A DNA stretch of 64,000 nt, from assembly GCF_024138125.1 (NCBI RefSeq), contig NZ_CP099993.1, forward strand, positions 2,604,001 through 2,668,000, given 5' to 3'. Position numbers and translations under genes: made by a program. This document shows, piece after piece, positions 40,529 through 49,030 of the stretch. A model generated the notes under the pieces. The model had not been told where the DNA came from and searched no databases. It worked only from the letters and a program-made list of their open reading frames with translations. The DNA comes from Halorussus salilacus. GTDB taxonomy: Archaea; Halobacteriota; Halobacteria; Halobacteriales; Haladaptataceae. How positions within the stretch are numbered: position 1 is the first letter of the stretch; each line of letters starts with the position of its first letter.

Positions 40529-40930
40529 ATGACGGACTACGCCTTCGAAGCCGACGTGGACGTTCGGTTCCGCGACCTCGACACGATGGGGCACGTCAAC
40601 AACGCGGTCTACGCGACCTACTTCGAGGAGGCGCGGGTGGCCTACTTCCGCGAGGCCCTCGACACCCCGCTCCACGAGGTCGCGACCGTGCTGGCGAGCC
40701 TCGAAATCGACTTCCACCGGCCGGTCGAACTCGGCGACGACGTGACGGTCGCCATCCGAGTCCCCGAACTCGGCGACTCCTCGCTGCCGATGGAGTACGA
40801 GGTCCGGGCCGACGGCGAGGTCGCGGCGACCGGCCGGAGCGTGCAGGTCGTGGTCGACCGCGAATCGGGGTCCTCGCGGTCGATTCCCGACGAGTGGCGC
40901 GAACGGATCGCGGCGTTCGAGGGGCTGTGA
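40529..40930 (+). CDS. Hotdog-fold acyl-CoA thioesterase
   Basis: A 133-residue hotdog protein. VRFRDLDTMGHVNNAVYATYFEEARVAYF is the 4-hydroxybenzoyl-CoA thioesterase signature, with the catalytic Asp in DLDTMGHVNN. IDFHRPVELGDDVTVAIRV and a C-terminal helix complete the fold. It probably releases fatty or aromatic acids from CoA. ATG 40529 begins the conserved part; the frame is open far upstream only through shadow sequence. Confidence 0.9.
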   Translation: MTDYAFEADVDVRFRDLDTMGHVNNAVYATYFEEARVAYFREALDTPLHEVATVLASLEIDFHRPVELGDDVTVAIRVPELGDSSLPMEYEVRADGEVAATGRSVQVVVDRESGSSRSIPDEWRERIAAFEGL

Positions 40931-40940
40931 CCGAGGTGGC

Positions 40941-41729
40941 TCACCCGTTCCCTCGATACTCGTCGAACCACGACGTGACGACCTCCTGCAGGGCTCCGGT
41001 CGTACTCCCGAGGTTCAGTAGCTGGTAGCCCGACTCGGCCTTCTCGTTCACGTCGTCCATCCCGAAGCCGAGGCCGCCGACCGGAACGTCCGCGTCGACC
41101 GCGGCCGCCCGGACCGCCTCGACCGCCTCCTCCACCTCGGGGTGGTCGGGTTCCCCGGGGTGGCCCATCGAGACCGAGAGGTCGAGCGGGCCGAGGAACA
41201 CGAAGCCGAGGTCGGGAACCGACAGGATCTCCTCGGCGTTCTCGACCGCGGTCGGGTTCTCCATCGTCACGCCAACGAGGGTCTCCTCGTCTTCGGTCCG
41301 GACGTACTCGTCGGCGGTCCCCCAGCGGCTCGCGCGCGGGTTCGCGAGGCCGCGCTCGCCCGGCCCGCCGTCGTACTCGAATCGGGCGGCCCGGACGACG
41401 CGTCGCACCTCCTCGGCGGTCTCGACGCGCGAGACGAACAGGTTCCGGACCCCCGCGTCGAGGGTCTTGCGCACGAGGCCCGGTTCGGGCGTCGGAACCC
41501 GGACGAGCAGTTCCGTGTCGGTCCCGTCGGCCGCCCGGAGCAGGCCGTCGAGTCGCTCGGCGTCCCACGGGCTCGGTCCCCCGTGTTCGAGGTCGAGCCA
41601 CACGAAGTCGAGGCCGAGTTCGGCGTAGAACTCGACGAGCGTCGGACTGTACGCGTTGTCGAGAACCCCCAGCGCAACGTCTCCGGCGTCGAGCGTCTCG
41701 CGAAGCTGATTGCTGCGTTCGTCCCCCAT
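40941..41729 (-). CDS. HpcH/HpaI-family aldolase
   Basis: A 262-residue class II pyruvate-type aldolase. LDFVWLDLEHGGPSPWDAERLDGLL contains the metal and base residues (E/D-H-G/S), VRVPTPEPGLVRKTLDAGVRNLFVSRVETAEEVRRVVRAARF is the barrel core with the 'RV' substrate motif, and GFVFLGPLDLSVSMGHPG is the phosphate/pyruvate loop. The family cleaves 4-hydroxy-2-oxo acids; the exact substrate is unknown. ATG 41729; the frame is open upstream through the tRNA-derived repeat but is not coding there. Confidence 0.88.
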   Translation of the reverse strand: MGDERSNQLRETLDAGDVALGVLDNAYSPTLVEFYAELGLDFVWLDLEHGGPSPWDAERLDGLLRAADGTDTELLVRVPTPEPGLVRKTLDAGVRNLFVSRVETAEEVRRVVRAARFEYDGGPGERGLANPRASRWGTADEYVRTEDEETLVGVTMENPTAVENAEEILSVPDLGFVFLGPLDLSVSMGHPGEPDHPEVEEAVEAVRAAAVDADVPVGGLGFGMDDVNEKAESGYQLLNLGSTTGALQEVVTSWFDEYRGNG

Positions 41730-41796
41730 GAATCGGACGACGGTGAGAACACCAATAAATGACTTGGCGACGCGACGACACCGGCCGCTGTCGAGT

Positions 41797-41902
41797 GTAA
41801 CGTCCGGAAGGAATTGTGCGTGGGTGCAGTCCCAAGGGACTCCACCTGCATCCTGTGCGCGAGTGTATCGCGCTTGCGATGCGTGGGACCGGATTTGAAC
41901 CG
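41797..41902. repeat. 106-base direct repeat, left copy
   Basis: Identical to 42050-42155, at 253-base offset. The last 22 bases (41881-41902) are the 3' end of tRNA-Leu on the minus strand; the remaining 84 are downstream flank. A duplication ending inside a tRNA gene is the usual scar of integration at a tRNA attachment site. Confidence 0.92.
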
Positions 41903-42018
41903 AAGCAAGACGTTCCGGGCATGCGGCGCTTCGCGCCGTTCCGGGCCTGCGACTTGCAGGGTTCGCAGTCAACACCGCCGACTGCTCACCGGCGGACCCC
42001 TACGGGACAGCGCCCTCA
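41881..42018 (-). pseudogene. Truncated, interrupted tRNA-Leu copy
   Basis: On the minus strand this copy contains the tRNA-Leu sequence from the anticodon (TGAGGGCGCTG at 42018) through the variable arm, then an 89-base insertion flanked by ACCG on both sides (between 41903 and 41991), then the T-arm and acceptor 3' strand ending at 41881. The 5' acceptor strand and D-arm are missing. It cannot make a tRNA. The anticodon-to-3'-end extent is that of a classic attachment core. Confidence 0.8.
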
Positions 42019-42049
42019 GCCGAACGAAGGGCTCACCGCTACTCGAAAC

Positions 42050-42133
42050 GTAACGTCCGGAAGGAATTGTGCGTGGGTGCAGTCCCAAGGGACTCCACCT
42101 GCATCCTGTGCGCGAGTGTATCGCGCTTGCGAT

Positions 42134-42155
<22 letters not shown>
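42050..42155. repeat. 106-base direct repeat, right copy, ending in tRNA-Leu
   Basis: Right-hand copy of the repeat; its end is the T-arm and acceptor of the intact tRNA-Leu. The 147 bases between the two copies carry no integrase or other gene. Confidence 0.92.
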
Positions 42156-42217
<62 letters not shown>

Positions 42218-42304
42218 TCGCTGGGTCTTTCTCCGCACTCGAACGTAGATGCTACCCGAATAAAAGGCCTTTCGTTTCAACTCGGGGACGGCACGGACAC
42301 GCAC

Positions 42305-42337
42305 GCCGTGCGGTCGCGGGAACCGCGACCGCACGGC
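42305..42337. repeat. 15-bp perfect hairpin upstream of the DUF420 gene
   Basis: Arms 42305-42319 and 42323-42337 around GAA. The stem (GCCGTGCGGTCGCGG) resembles the units of the 16-bp array at 14856-14983, suggesting a relic of the same repeat family. Confidence 0.8.
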
Positions 42338-42371
42338 AAGGCGTATTTGGATGGGCTCCATAGCTCCGACC

Positions 42372-42929
42372 ATGGAACGTCTCGTGAAGCGCCACGTCCC
42401 CGCGCTGACCGGCCTGCTGACCGTCGTCTCGCTCGCGCTCGTGTTCGCGGCCGCGCTTCAGGTCGTCCCCGAGGGGGTGCTCCCGCGCGCGCCCGACTCG
42501 GTGTTGGCCGCGATTCCGCACGTCAACGCCGCCATCTGCACCGTCGCGTTCGCGGTCGTCGCGGCGTCGTGGCGCGCGATTCGTCGCGGGAACGTCGAGC
42601 GCCACCGCACGGGCATGCTCGCGGGCGTCGTCCTGTTCGCGGGCTTCCTCGCGCTGTACCTCTACCGGGTCGCGCTCCTCGGGCCGACCCCCTTCGAGGG
42701 GCCCGCGGTGGTCGAGCAGTACGTCTTCTACCCCGTCCTCGGGATTCACGTCCTGCTGGCAGTGGTCTGCATCCCACTGCTCTACTACGTCCTCCTGCTG
42801 GCGCTGACCCGGCCGACCGCGGAGCTGTCGGCGACGAACCACCCCAGGGTCGGGCGCGTCGCGGCGACGCTCTGGCTGGTCTCGTTCGGACTCGGCGTCG
42901 TGGTGTACCTCCTGCTCTATCTGTTCTGA
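42372..42929 (+). CDS. DUF420 membrane protein
   Basis: A 185-residue protein with five or six membrane helices. It has the DUF420 pattern: PHVNAAICTVAFAVVAASWRAIRRGNVERHRTGMLAGVVLFAGFLALYLYRV, with conserved His residues that may bind heme or metal, then YPVLGIHVLLAVVCIPLLYYVLLLALTRP and HPRVGRVAATLWLVSFGLGVVVYLLLY. DUF420 proteins often accompany heme-copper oxidase assembly genes, but none is adjacent here. ATG 42372 is preferred; ATG 42351 is possible. Confidence 0.85.
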   Translation: MERLVKRHVPALTGLLTVVSLALVFAAALQVVPEGVLPRAPDSVLAAIPHVNAAICTVAFAVVAASWRAIRRGNVERHRTGMLAGVVLFAGFLALYLYRVALLGPTPFEGPAVVEQYVFYPVLGIHVLLAVVCIPLLYYVLLLALTRPTAELSATNHPRVGRVAATLWLVSFGLGVVVYLLLYLF

Positions 42930-43174
42930 GGCCGCTCGTCGCCCTCCCCCTCGTACGTCACCAGTAGGACCTCCCACGCGTCGTCACCCTCGCGGAAGAC
43001 GCTCTCGACGACCCGGCCGTTCCGGCCGAGTTCGGCGACCCTGCGCGGGTCTCGAATCTGGACCCACCGGAGCTCCGGCCGGGGTCGCGCCTCGGCGGAC
43101 GCCGAGGCGCGACCCCGGCCGGATTCGCCGGTCTCGGCCGACTCCTCGTCGGGTTCGGGGTCCTCTCGGGTCAC
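42917..43174 (-). CDS. Small haloarchaeal hypothetical protein with palindrome-coded tail
   Basis: An 85-residue protein. The C-terminal half (LRWVQIRDPRRVAELGRNGRVVESVFREGDDAWEVLLVTYEGEG) looks like a conserved small beta domain. The N-terminal half is low complexity, and its SGRGRASASAEARPRPE part is encoded by a perfect 48-base palindrome (43075-43122). It starts at GTG 43174 and its end overlaps the convergent DUF420 gene by 13 bases. No family recognised. Confidence 0.6.
   Translation of the reverse strand: MTREDPEPDEESAETGESGRGRASASAEARPRPELRWVQIRDPRRVAELGRNGRVVESVFREGDDAWEVLLVTYEGEGDERPQNR
43075..43122. repeat. 22-bp perfect palindrome inside a small gene
   Basis: Arms 43075-43096 and 43101-43122 are exact reverse complements around GGAC, and read in frame in the hypothetical gene at 42917-43174. 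Confidence 0.93.
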
Positions 43175-43226
43175 GGTTCACCGACACGACACGTCGGGCG
43201 ATAACGATTGGGGCCGAGGCTACACG

Positions 43227-43269
43227 ACCGGCGGGCCGGACCGACCGCGGGTCGGTCCGGCCCGCCGGT
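43227..43269. repeat. 20-bp perfect hairpin between a hypothetical gene and purF
   Basis: Arms 43227-43246 and 43250-43269 around GCG, 31 bases beyond the purF stop (purF is on the minus strand). It could act at the purF mRNA 3' end; no T-run. Confidence 0.9.
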
Positions 43270-43299
43270 GGGTTCGTGGCGGTCGGTGCTGGTGGGCGG

Positions 43300-44820
43300 T
43301 CAGTCGTCGGCGGGCGCGACCTCGCCGACCTCGGGGCGGGTCACCTCGCGGTCGGTCGCCTCGCCCTCGACGTCGTAGGGGTACTCGCCGGTGACACAGC
43401 CCAGACAGAGGTCGGCGCGCGACTTGCCGAGCGCGTCGGCGACCGCCTCGGTCGAGAGGTACGCGAGGCTGTCGGCGTCGATGGCGTCCCGAATCTCCTC
43501 GGTGGACTGCCCCGCCGCGATGAGCTCCTCGCGGGTCGCCATGTCGATGCCCATGTAGCAGGGCGCGACGATGGGCGGCGCGCCGATCCGCATGTGGACC
43601 GCCTCCGCGCCGCAGTCCTTGAGCAGCGCGACCAGCTGGGTCGAGGTGGTCCCGCGGACGATGGAGTCGTCGATGAGGGTGACCGTCTTGCCCTCGACCG
43701 TGGACTTGATGGGGTTGAGCTTGAGCCGGACCGCGCGCTCGCGCTCGTCCTGCGTGGGCATGATGAACGTCCGGCCGACGTACCGGTTCTTCATCAGGCC
43801 CTCGGCGAACTCGACGTTTGCGCCGTCCTCTTGGGCCGCTTCCGCGTACCCGCCCGCGAACGCCCGCCCGGAGTCGGGCACCGGCATCACCACGTCGGTG
43901 TCGATGCCCCCCTCCTCCCAGAGCTTCTCGCCGAGGTTCCGCCGGACCTCGTAGACGAGTTCGTCGTCGATGACGCTGTCGGGCCGGGCGAAGTAGACGT
44001 GCTCGAAGAAGCAGTGGGCGGTGTTCTCGCGCTCGAACAGCTGGTAGGACTCGAACCCCTCACCGCCGGGTTCGAGGACGACGAGTTCGCCGGGGCGAAC
44101 GTCCCGGACGAGGTCGCCGTCGAGGGTGTCGATGGCCGCCGACTCGCTGGCGATGACGTAGCCGTCCTCCAGTTCCCCGATGCACAGCGGGCGGTTGCCC
44201 TCGGGGTCCCGAACGCCCAGAACGGTGTCGTCGTGGGTGATGGTCAGCGAGTAGGAGCCGTGGATGCGGCTCATGGTCTGCTCGACCGCCTCCACGAGGT
44301 CGGCGTCGAGGAGGTTGCGCGCGAGGTCGTGGGCGATGACCTCGGTGTCGCCGTCCGACGTGAACGCGTGGCCCTGCGCGGCGAGGCGGTCCCGGACCTC
44401 GTCGGCGTTGACGAGGTTGCCGTTGTGGCTCAGGCCGAGCGCGCCGCTCTTGAACGAGACGGTGAACGGCTGGGCGCAGGACTTGTCCACGCTCCCGGCG
44501 GTCGGGTACCGGACGTGGCCGATGCCCGCGCTCCCGCGCAGGGACTCGATGTCGTCCTCGTCGAAGGCGTCACCGACGAGGCCCATCTCGACGTGGCTGT
44601 GTTGCTGGAACCCGTCGTGGGTGACGATTCCCGCCGACTCCTGCCCGCGGTGCTGGAGGGCGTACAGCGAGTAGTAGAGGGGTCGCGCGGCGTCTCGCTC
44701 GCGGAGCGAGACGCCCACGACGCCGCACTTCTCGGTCGGCCCCGAAAGGGCGTTGTCGGTCGGACCCGAGCGGTCGTCGTCGGTCGGACCACCGCGGGCC
44801 GCGTCCCGGCCGTCTGGCAT
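43300..44820 (-). CDS. purF: Amidophosphoribosyltransferase
   Basis: A 506-residue enzyme for the first purine step (PRPP + glutamine to phosphoribosylamine). The Ntn glutaminase domain should begin at the Cys of KCGVVGVSL, about residue 32, so an N-terminal propeptide of some 31 residues (rich in DGRD/GPTDD) must be removed for activity. Then YALQHRGQESAGIVTHDG, GIGHVRYPTAGS, HNGNLVNADEVRD. The PRTase domain has VTLIDDSIVRGTTSTQLVALLKDCGA (PRPP loop). CYMGIDMATREELIA and LCLGCVTGEYP are family motifs. It follows lsm and L37e on the same strand. Confidence 0.96.
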   Translation of the reverse strand: MPDGRDAARGGPTDDDRSGPTDNALSGPTEKCGVVGVSLRERDAARPLYYSLYALQHRGQESAGIVTHDGFQQHSHVEMGLVGDAFDEDDIESLRGSAGIGHVRYPTAGSVDKSCAQPFTVSFKSGALGLSHNGNLVNADEVRDRLAAQGHAFTSDGDTEVIAHDLARNLLDADLVEAVEQTMSRIHGSYSLTITHDDTVLGVRDPEGNRPLCIGELEDGYVIASESAAIDTLDGDLVRDVRPGELVVLEPGGEGFESYQLFERENTAHCFFEHVYFARPDSVIDDELVYEVRRNLGEKLWEEGGIDTDVVMPVPDSGRAFAGGYAEAAQEDGANVEFAEGLMKNRYVGRTFIMPTQDERERAVRLKLNPIKSTVEGKTVTLIDDSIVRGTTSTQLVALLKDCGAEAVHMRIGAPPIVAPCYMGIDMATREELIAAGQSTEEIRDAIDADSLAYLSTEAVADALGKSRADLCLGCVTGEYPYDVEGEATDREVTRPEVGEVAPADD

Positions 44821-45107
44821 GCCAACAGGTAGGGCGCTCCTGTAGTAAAAACCCTCGCTATCGTGTCGAAATCCTCTCCTCTACCCGATAAAGTGTGCAG
44901 GTACGTGCATACACTCGCGCGCGACGATTTCGCTCGATGCCACGACCGCAGGACGCGCTCGACGAACGTGACCTCCGTCCCGGCGGGACGTTCGAGGAAT
45001 AGACCGCCTCCGAGGTAGCGACACCCACGGACCGGGCGATACCGGTCGCTGGGCGCTTGGCTACTCGGCGGAGACTTCGGAGAAGATGGCTCGCCGCGTC
45101 CGACCGG
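44821..45107. other. Gap between L37e and purF
   Basis: 287 bases without a convincing gene. A 21-codon frame at 44937 (+, MPRPQDALDERDL...) has haloarchaeal composition but is too short and has no recognised promoter. A possible promoter for purF lies near 44875-44895 (TACCCGATAAAG), read on either strand. Nothing else seen. Confidence 0.45.
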
Positions 45108-45281
45108 CTACTCGCCAGCCTTGCTCTGCCACTCGTACTCGCGGCGCTTTTTCGACTTGCCGAAGCCGCAGGACGAGCACTCCTTCTTTTTGACGTGATA
45201 CGACTTCTCGCCGCAGCGACGACACTTCGTGTGGGTCGTCGTGTTCTTCTTCCCCTGGCTCGGGGTGCCTGCGCCAGTCAT
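45108..45281 (-). CDS. rpl37e: 50S ribosomal protein L37e
   Basis: A 57-residue ribosomal protein: [19 protein letters not shown], then a Cys zinc finger ([20 protein letters not shown], two CxxC pairs) and a basic end [18 protein letters not shown]. Fully conserved family features. Its ATG overlaps the lsm stop by four bases, the well-known haloarchaeal lsm-rpl37e cotranscription unit. Confidence 0.96.
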   Translation of the reverse strand: MTGAGTPSQGKKNTTTHTKCRRCGEKSYHVKKKECSSCGFGKSKKRREYEWQSKAGE

Positions 45282-45469
45282 GGGTTGATCGATACGAGGT
45301 TATCGCCGCGTATAATCGTTGTGTCTTCGTCCTCGGTGTCCTCCAGAACGAGGTTCATGTGCTGGTCGTAGCCGGTCAGCGTACCGACGAACTCCTCGCC
45401 GCCTTTCAAGCGCACCGTGACCTCCTCGTCGAGGGAGGCCTCCAGTACGTCGAGCGGTCGTCCACTCAT
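45278..45469 (-). CDS. lsm: Lsm (Sm-like archaeal) RNA-binding protein
   Basis: A 63-residue Sm-fold protein: [45 protein letters not shown] is Sm1 with the uridine-binding D-x-x-M-N-L motif, and [14 protein letters not shown] is Sm2 with the RGDN loop. It forms a heptameric ring that binds small RNAs and tRNAs. First gene of the operon with L37e, with purF further downstream. Confidence 0.96.
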   Translation of the reverse strand: MSGRPLDVLEASLDEEVTVRLKGGEEFVGTLTGYDQHMNLVLEDTEDEDTTIIRGDNLVSINP

Positions 45470-45567
45470 ATCATTAGCGGCACCCGTCGAAGGCTTAAAC
45501 GTACCGAAAGCGCATCCGCGAAAGTAAGTTTCGGCTGACGGAATCGTGACGAGAGATGCACCGGGAC

Positions 45568-46809
45568 TTACCAGGCGTAGTCCTCTCGCGGGTCCACGTC
45601 GTCACGGTCGCTGTCGTAGACGCGCTGGCCTTCCACGAACACCTGCCGGGCGTCCGAGGCGAGTTCGAACATCGGCCCGTCCCACACCACGAGGTCGGCG
45701 TCGGTGCCGGGTTCGAGCGTTCCTACGCGGTCTTCGATGCCCAGAATCTCGGCGGGGTTGCGCGTGACGGTCCGGAGCGCGACCTCCTCGGGCAGGCCCT
45801 CCCGGACCGCGAGGCCGACGCACACGTCCAGATGCTCCTGCGGTAGCACGGGGGCATCGGTCTGGATGGCGACTTTCACTCCGGCCTCGTGGAGGATACC
45901 CGGCGTCTCGAAGGTGATGTTGCGGAGTTCGTACTTGCTGGCCGACGAGATGGACGGCCCCACGACCGCGGGCACGTCGCGCTCGACGAACTCCTCGGCG
46001 ACGACGTGGCCCTCGGTGGCGTGCTCGATGGAGAGGTCCTCGATGCCGAACTCGTCGGCGATGCGGAACACGGTCGCGATGTCGTCGGCGCGGTGGGCGT
46101 GGACCCGGAGGGGGAGGTCGCCCTCCACGACGCGCGCGAGGTTCTCCATCCCCAGGTCGCGCTCGAAGGGGTCGCCCTCCTCGCGGGCGTGCTCGCGGCG
46201 CTCGACGTAGTCCTCGGCGTCCATCAGCGCCTGTCGGAGGGTCGCGGCGACGCCGGGCCGGGTCGAGGGCTGGCGGTCCTTCTCGTCGCCGTGGAACCGC
46301 TTGGGGTTCTCGCCGAACGCGGCCTTCATCCCGTCCTCCCGAATCAGCATCTCGTCGGCGACCGTGCCGTAGGTCTTCATCGAGCAGATGATGCCTCCGA
46401 CGACGTTCGCGCTCCCCATCCGGGCGCTGACCGTCGTCACCCCGCCGCGGAACGCCTTCCGGAGTTCCTCGTCGCGCGGGTGGAAGCCGTCGAGCGCGTT
46501 GACGTGCGGCGTCACGGGGTCCGAGACCTCGTTGAAGTCGCCGTCCTCGGGTTCGCCCCACTCGGCCATCCCGGCGTGGCTGTGGGCCTCGACCAGTCCG
46601 GGCGTGACGTGGGACCCCTCGGCGTCGAACACCTCGGCGTCGTCGGGGACCTCGACCTCGTCGGCCGGGCCGACCGCGATTATCTCGCCCCCGGCGTCGT
46701 CGCCTCGGCGAGGCGACGACGCCCCGCCCGCCTCGAAGACGACCGTTCCGCGCTCGACGGTCCCCCGTTCGGTTACCGTGTGAACCGTTCCGTTGACAAT
46801 CGCTTGCAT
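45568..46809 (-). CDS. Amidohydrolase (imidazolonepropionase-like)
   Basis: A 413-residue metal-dependent hydrolase. The two-part composite domain brackets a TIM barrel with VTPGLVEAHSHAGM (HxH metal ligands), LPLRVHAHRADDI, LSIEHATEGHVVAEE (His ligand) and VAIQTDAPVLPQE (Asp). C-terminal RNPAEILGIEDRVGTLEPGTDADLVVWDG is the family hallmark. Substrate unknown; related enzymes deamidate or hydrolyse cyclic amides. A 31-base palindrome (46693-46723) encodes GGASSPRRGDDAGG, an extra loop in the N-terminal sheet. ATG 46809. Confidence 0.88.
   Translation of the reverse strand: MQAIVNGTVHTVTERGTVERGTVVFEAGGASSPRRGDDAGGEIIAVGPADEVEVPDDAEVFDAEGSHVTPGLVEAHSHAGMAEWGEPEDGDFNEVSDPVTPHVNALDGFHPRDEELRKAFRGGVTTVSARMGSANVVGGIICSMKTYGTVADEMLIREDGMKAAFGENPKRFHGDEKDRQPSTRPGVAATLRQALMDAEDYVERREHAREEGDPFERDLGMENLARVVEGDLPLRVHAHRADDIATVFRIADEFGIEDLSIEHATEGHVVAEEFVERDVPAVVGPSISSASKYELRNITFETPGILHEAGVKVAIQTDAPVLPQEHLDVCVGLAVREGLPEEVALRTVTRNPAEILGIEDRVGTLEPGTDADLVVWDGPMFELASDARQVFVEGQRVYDSDRDDVDPREDYAW
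46693..46723. repeat. 14-bp palindrome inside the amidohydrolase gene
   Basis: Arms 46693-46706 and 46710-46723 around GGC. It falls where relatives have only a tight turn between 'VVFEDG' and 'IIAVGP', so the encoded loop looks inserted. Confidence 0.85.
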
Positions 46810-46896
46810 GACTCGGACCAGCGACGGCGACGGCATCAGTATTACGATTCGAAAGACCGCTCGACTGCTCCCGAGCCTCTGCGACCGAGACGCGGG

Positions 46897-46927
46897 CTCG
46901 GCGGGGCGCTCAGAGCGCCCCGCCGAG
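46897..46927. repeat. 14-bp hairpin across the stop of the serine hydrolase gene
   Basis: Arms 46897-46910 and 46914-46927 around CAG. The right arm is in the last codons of the minus-strand serine hydrolase (stop at 46910-46912) and the left arm just beyond, so the gene end is folded into the hairpin. Confidence 0.85.
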
Positions 46928-48832
46928 CAGGTTCCAGTGGTACAGCTGCCAGCAGAAGACGACCAGCGCGACCGCGAGCAGGGCGTAGTGGACTCGCCCG
47001 AGCAGACCCCAGTAGCGCTCGCGCCACGCGAGGAGCGCGAGCGCGACCGCGCCGAGCGCCGCGACCGCGACGAACGCCGGGAGGACGAGCAGGGCGTCGA
47101 GCAGCGCCGACCCGTAGAGGATGACCGACTGGTCGGTCGCGATTACCCCGGCGAATCCCGCGACGAAGCCGAGGCCGAGCAGTCCGGCGAACCCCGCCAG
47201 CATCCGGGCGGTTCGGGGTCCCTCCGGCGCGGGCGGCCCGCGCTTCCACGCGCGCCGGAGGGTCAGGACCGGCCACGCGACGACCGCGGTGGCGAACAGC
47301 GCGAGCGCGGCCCCGAGCAGGCCGAGCTGGACCGGAGTCGCCTGCCACCACGCGAGCCGCTCGAAGCTCTGGACCGGCGCGCGGTCGAAGAAGAGGTAGG
47401 TGACCTCGCCGTCCTCGACCCGGAACCCCAGCTCGCCGTCGCCGTCGACCTCCTCGAACGTCGTCGGACCGGTCCGGACCCACCGGGCGGGCTCCTGCCC
47501 GGGGAGACTCACCGCGAGGGCGTCCCCGTCGGCCCGCACCCGGAAGTCGGCCCCGAGCGCGCCGACCTTCTCGTAGCTGGTGTAGGGCATCCGCGTCTGT
47601 CGGTAGACGCCCTCGAACGCCGACAGCGCCGGGGGCTCGCCGCTCGCGTCGGCGACGGGCGGGTCGGTCGCCTCCGAGCCCTCTGCGGGGTAAAATTCGT
47701 CGACGAACGAGTCGAAAAAGTCCTCGCGAGCGGCGGCACCGCCGGGGCTGTTGTAGGAGACGAACACCCCGAGGTCGCGCTCGGGGAACAGCCACAGCCC
47801 CGAGTGGAACAGCTCGGTGTCGCCGCCGTGGCCGATTATGCGCTCGCCGTTGCGACTCTGCTCGTAGAAGCCGAACGCCACCCCGTTCAGGTCGGGGTGG
47901 TTGGCGAACTGCTGGCGGTGCATCTCGCGGGTCGAGGTCGCCGAGAGGACCCGCGAGTCGCCGTACTGGCCCTCGTTCAGGTGGGCGCGCATGAACTTCG
48001 ACATGTCGGTCGCCGTGGCGCTCGCCGACCCCGCGGGCGGGATGCCGACGGTCTCGAACTCGCCGCGCCGGAACTCGCCGTCCTCGTACCGGTAGCCCGC
48101 CGAGAGGTTCGCCCGGAGGTCGGCGGGTACGGGCTGGGCGAAGGTGCTGTCGTCCATCTCCAGCGGGCCGAAGATCCGCCGGTCGACGTGCGCGCCGAAG
48201 GTCGGGGCGTCCGACTGCCGGGCGGCGACGTGTCCGGCCAGCGCCGCGCCGTAGTTCGAGTAGCTCGTGACCTCCCCGGGCGGGCGGACGCGGGCCGGAC
48301 CGTCCCGCAGGGCCTCCCCGAGCGGTCGCACGTCCTCGGGCGACTCGACGAACGTGCCCCGGTACTGCTCCTCGAAGCCCGCGGTGTGGGTCGCGAGGTG
48401 GTCGAGCGTGACCGGCCGGTCGTAGGCGTCTGGCACCTCGACCTCGTCGAGGTACCGGTTCACGTCGGCGTCCCGGTCGAGCCGCCCGTCCTCGACCCCC
48501 TGCATGACGGCGGTCCAGGCGAACAGCTTCGAGACCGACCCGACCCGGAACAGGGTGTGGTTCGGGTCGACCGGCGTCCGGTTCCGCCGGTCTGCGTAGC
48601 CGTACCCCTCGGCGAACAGGAGTTCGTCGTCCTTCACGACCGCCACGGTCGCGCCCGAGACGTCGTGGTCCCGGAGGTCCTCGGCCATTCGGTCGTCCAC
48701 GAACTCCTCGACCTCCTCGCGGGAGTCGACGCCCCGGTCGTCCTGTGGGCCGGGCGCGAATCCGGCCCCGGCCTGCGCGCCGACGAGAACGAGGACGGTA
48801 CAGACCGTCAGGAGCAGTCTGACTCGGTCCAT
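46910..48832 (-). CDS. Membrane-anchored serine hydrolase (class C beta-lactamase family)
   Basis: A 640-residue protein. An N-terminal hydrophobic segment (VRLLLTVCTVLVLVGAQAGAG) is a signal peptide or anchor. The hydrolase domain (about 40-380) has FRVGSVSKLF (catalytic SxxK), SYSNYGAALAG (YxN) and IGHGGDTELF (HxG in place of KTG), the esterase/DD-peptidase pattern. A beta domain (about 400-490) and four hydrophobic C-terminal segments follow, an arrangement seen in several archaeal and bacterial members. It probably acts outside the membrane on an ester or peptide. ATG 48832; ATG 48856 is an alternative. Confidence 0.85.
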   Translation of the reverse strand: MDRVRLLLTVCTVLVLVGAQAGAGFAPGPQDDRGVDSREEVEEFVDDRMAEDLRDHDVSGATVAVVKDDELLFAEGYGYADRRNRTPVDPNHTLFRVGSVSKLFAWTAVMQGVEDGRLDRDADVNRYLDEVEVPDAYDRPVTLDHLATHTAGFEEQYRGTFVESPEDVRPLGEALRDGPARVRPPGEVTSYSNYGAALAGHVAARQSDAPTFGAHVDRRIFGPLEMDDSTFAQPVPADLRANLSAGYRYEDGEFRRGEFETVGIPPAGSASATATDMSKFMRAHLNEGQYGDSRVLSATSTREMHRQQFANHPDLNGVAFGFYEQSRNGERIIGHGGDTELFHSGLWLFPERDLGVFVSYNSPGGAAAREDFFDSFVDEFYPAEGSEATDPPVADASGEPPALSAFEGVYRQTRMPYTSYEKVGALGADFRVRADGDALAVSLPGQEPARWVRTGPTTFEEVDGDGELGFRVEDGEVTYLFFDRAPVQSFERLAWWQATPVQLGLLGAALALFATAVVAWPVLTLRRAWKRGPPAPEGPRTARMLAGFAGLLGLGFVAGFAGVIATDQSVILYGSALLDALLVLPAFVAVAALGAVALALLAWRERYWGLLGRVHYALLAVALVVFCWQLYHWNLLGGAL

Positions 48833-49030
48833 AGCGCCCCCACGACGCGCGTTCACTTATACGTCCTCGGGGCATGCGTTCAGCCCGTTCGTCTCGGACG
48901 TGTTCGTCCTCGGACGAACGCGGAACGACCGCGGTCGGTCGAATCCGCGAGCGCGACCGATAATCCAGTCGGACCGTATCACGGAATCGGAAGGTCAAGC
49001 ATTTAATACCCGGCGGGGAAGCGTAGTCGT

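Noticed and set aside
44937-45002. A 21-codon frame between L37e and purF (MPRPQDALDERDL...)
   Set aside because: Too short, with no promoter or recognisable homology. It could be a remnant but cannot be supported as a gene.
48833-49030. Possible small gene in the 198-base gap before the geranylgeranyl-reductase-like gene
   Set aside because: No start codon with plausible composition; it contains only a degenerate inverted repeat and the promoter of the next gene.
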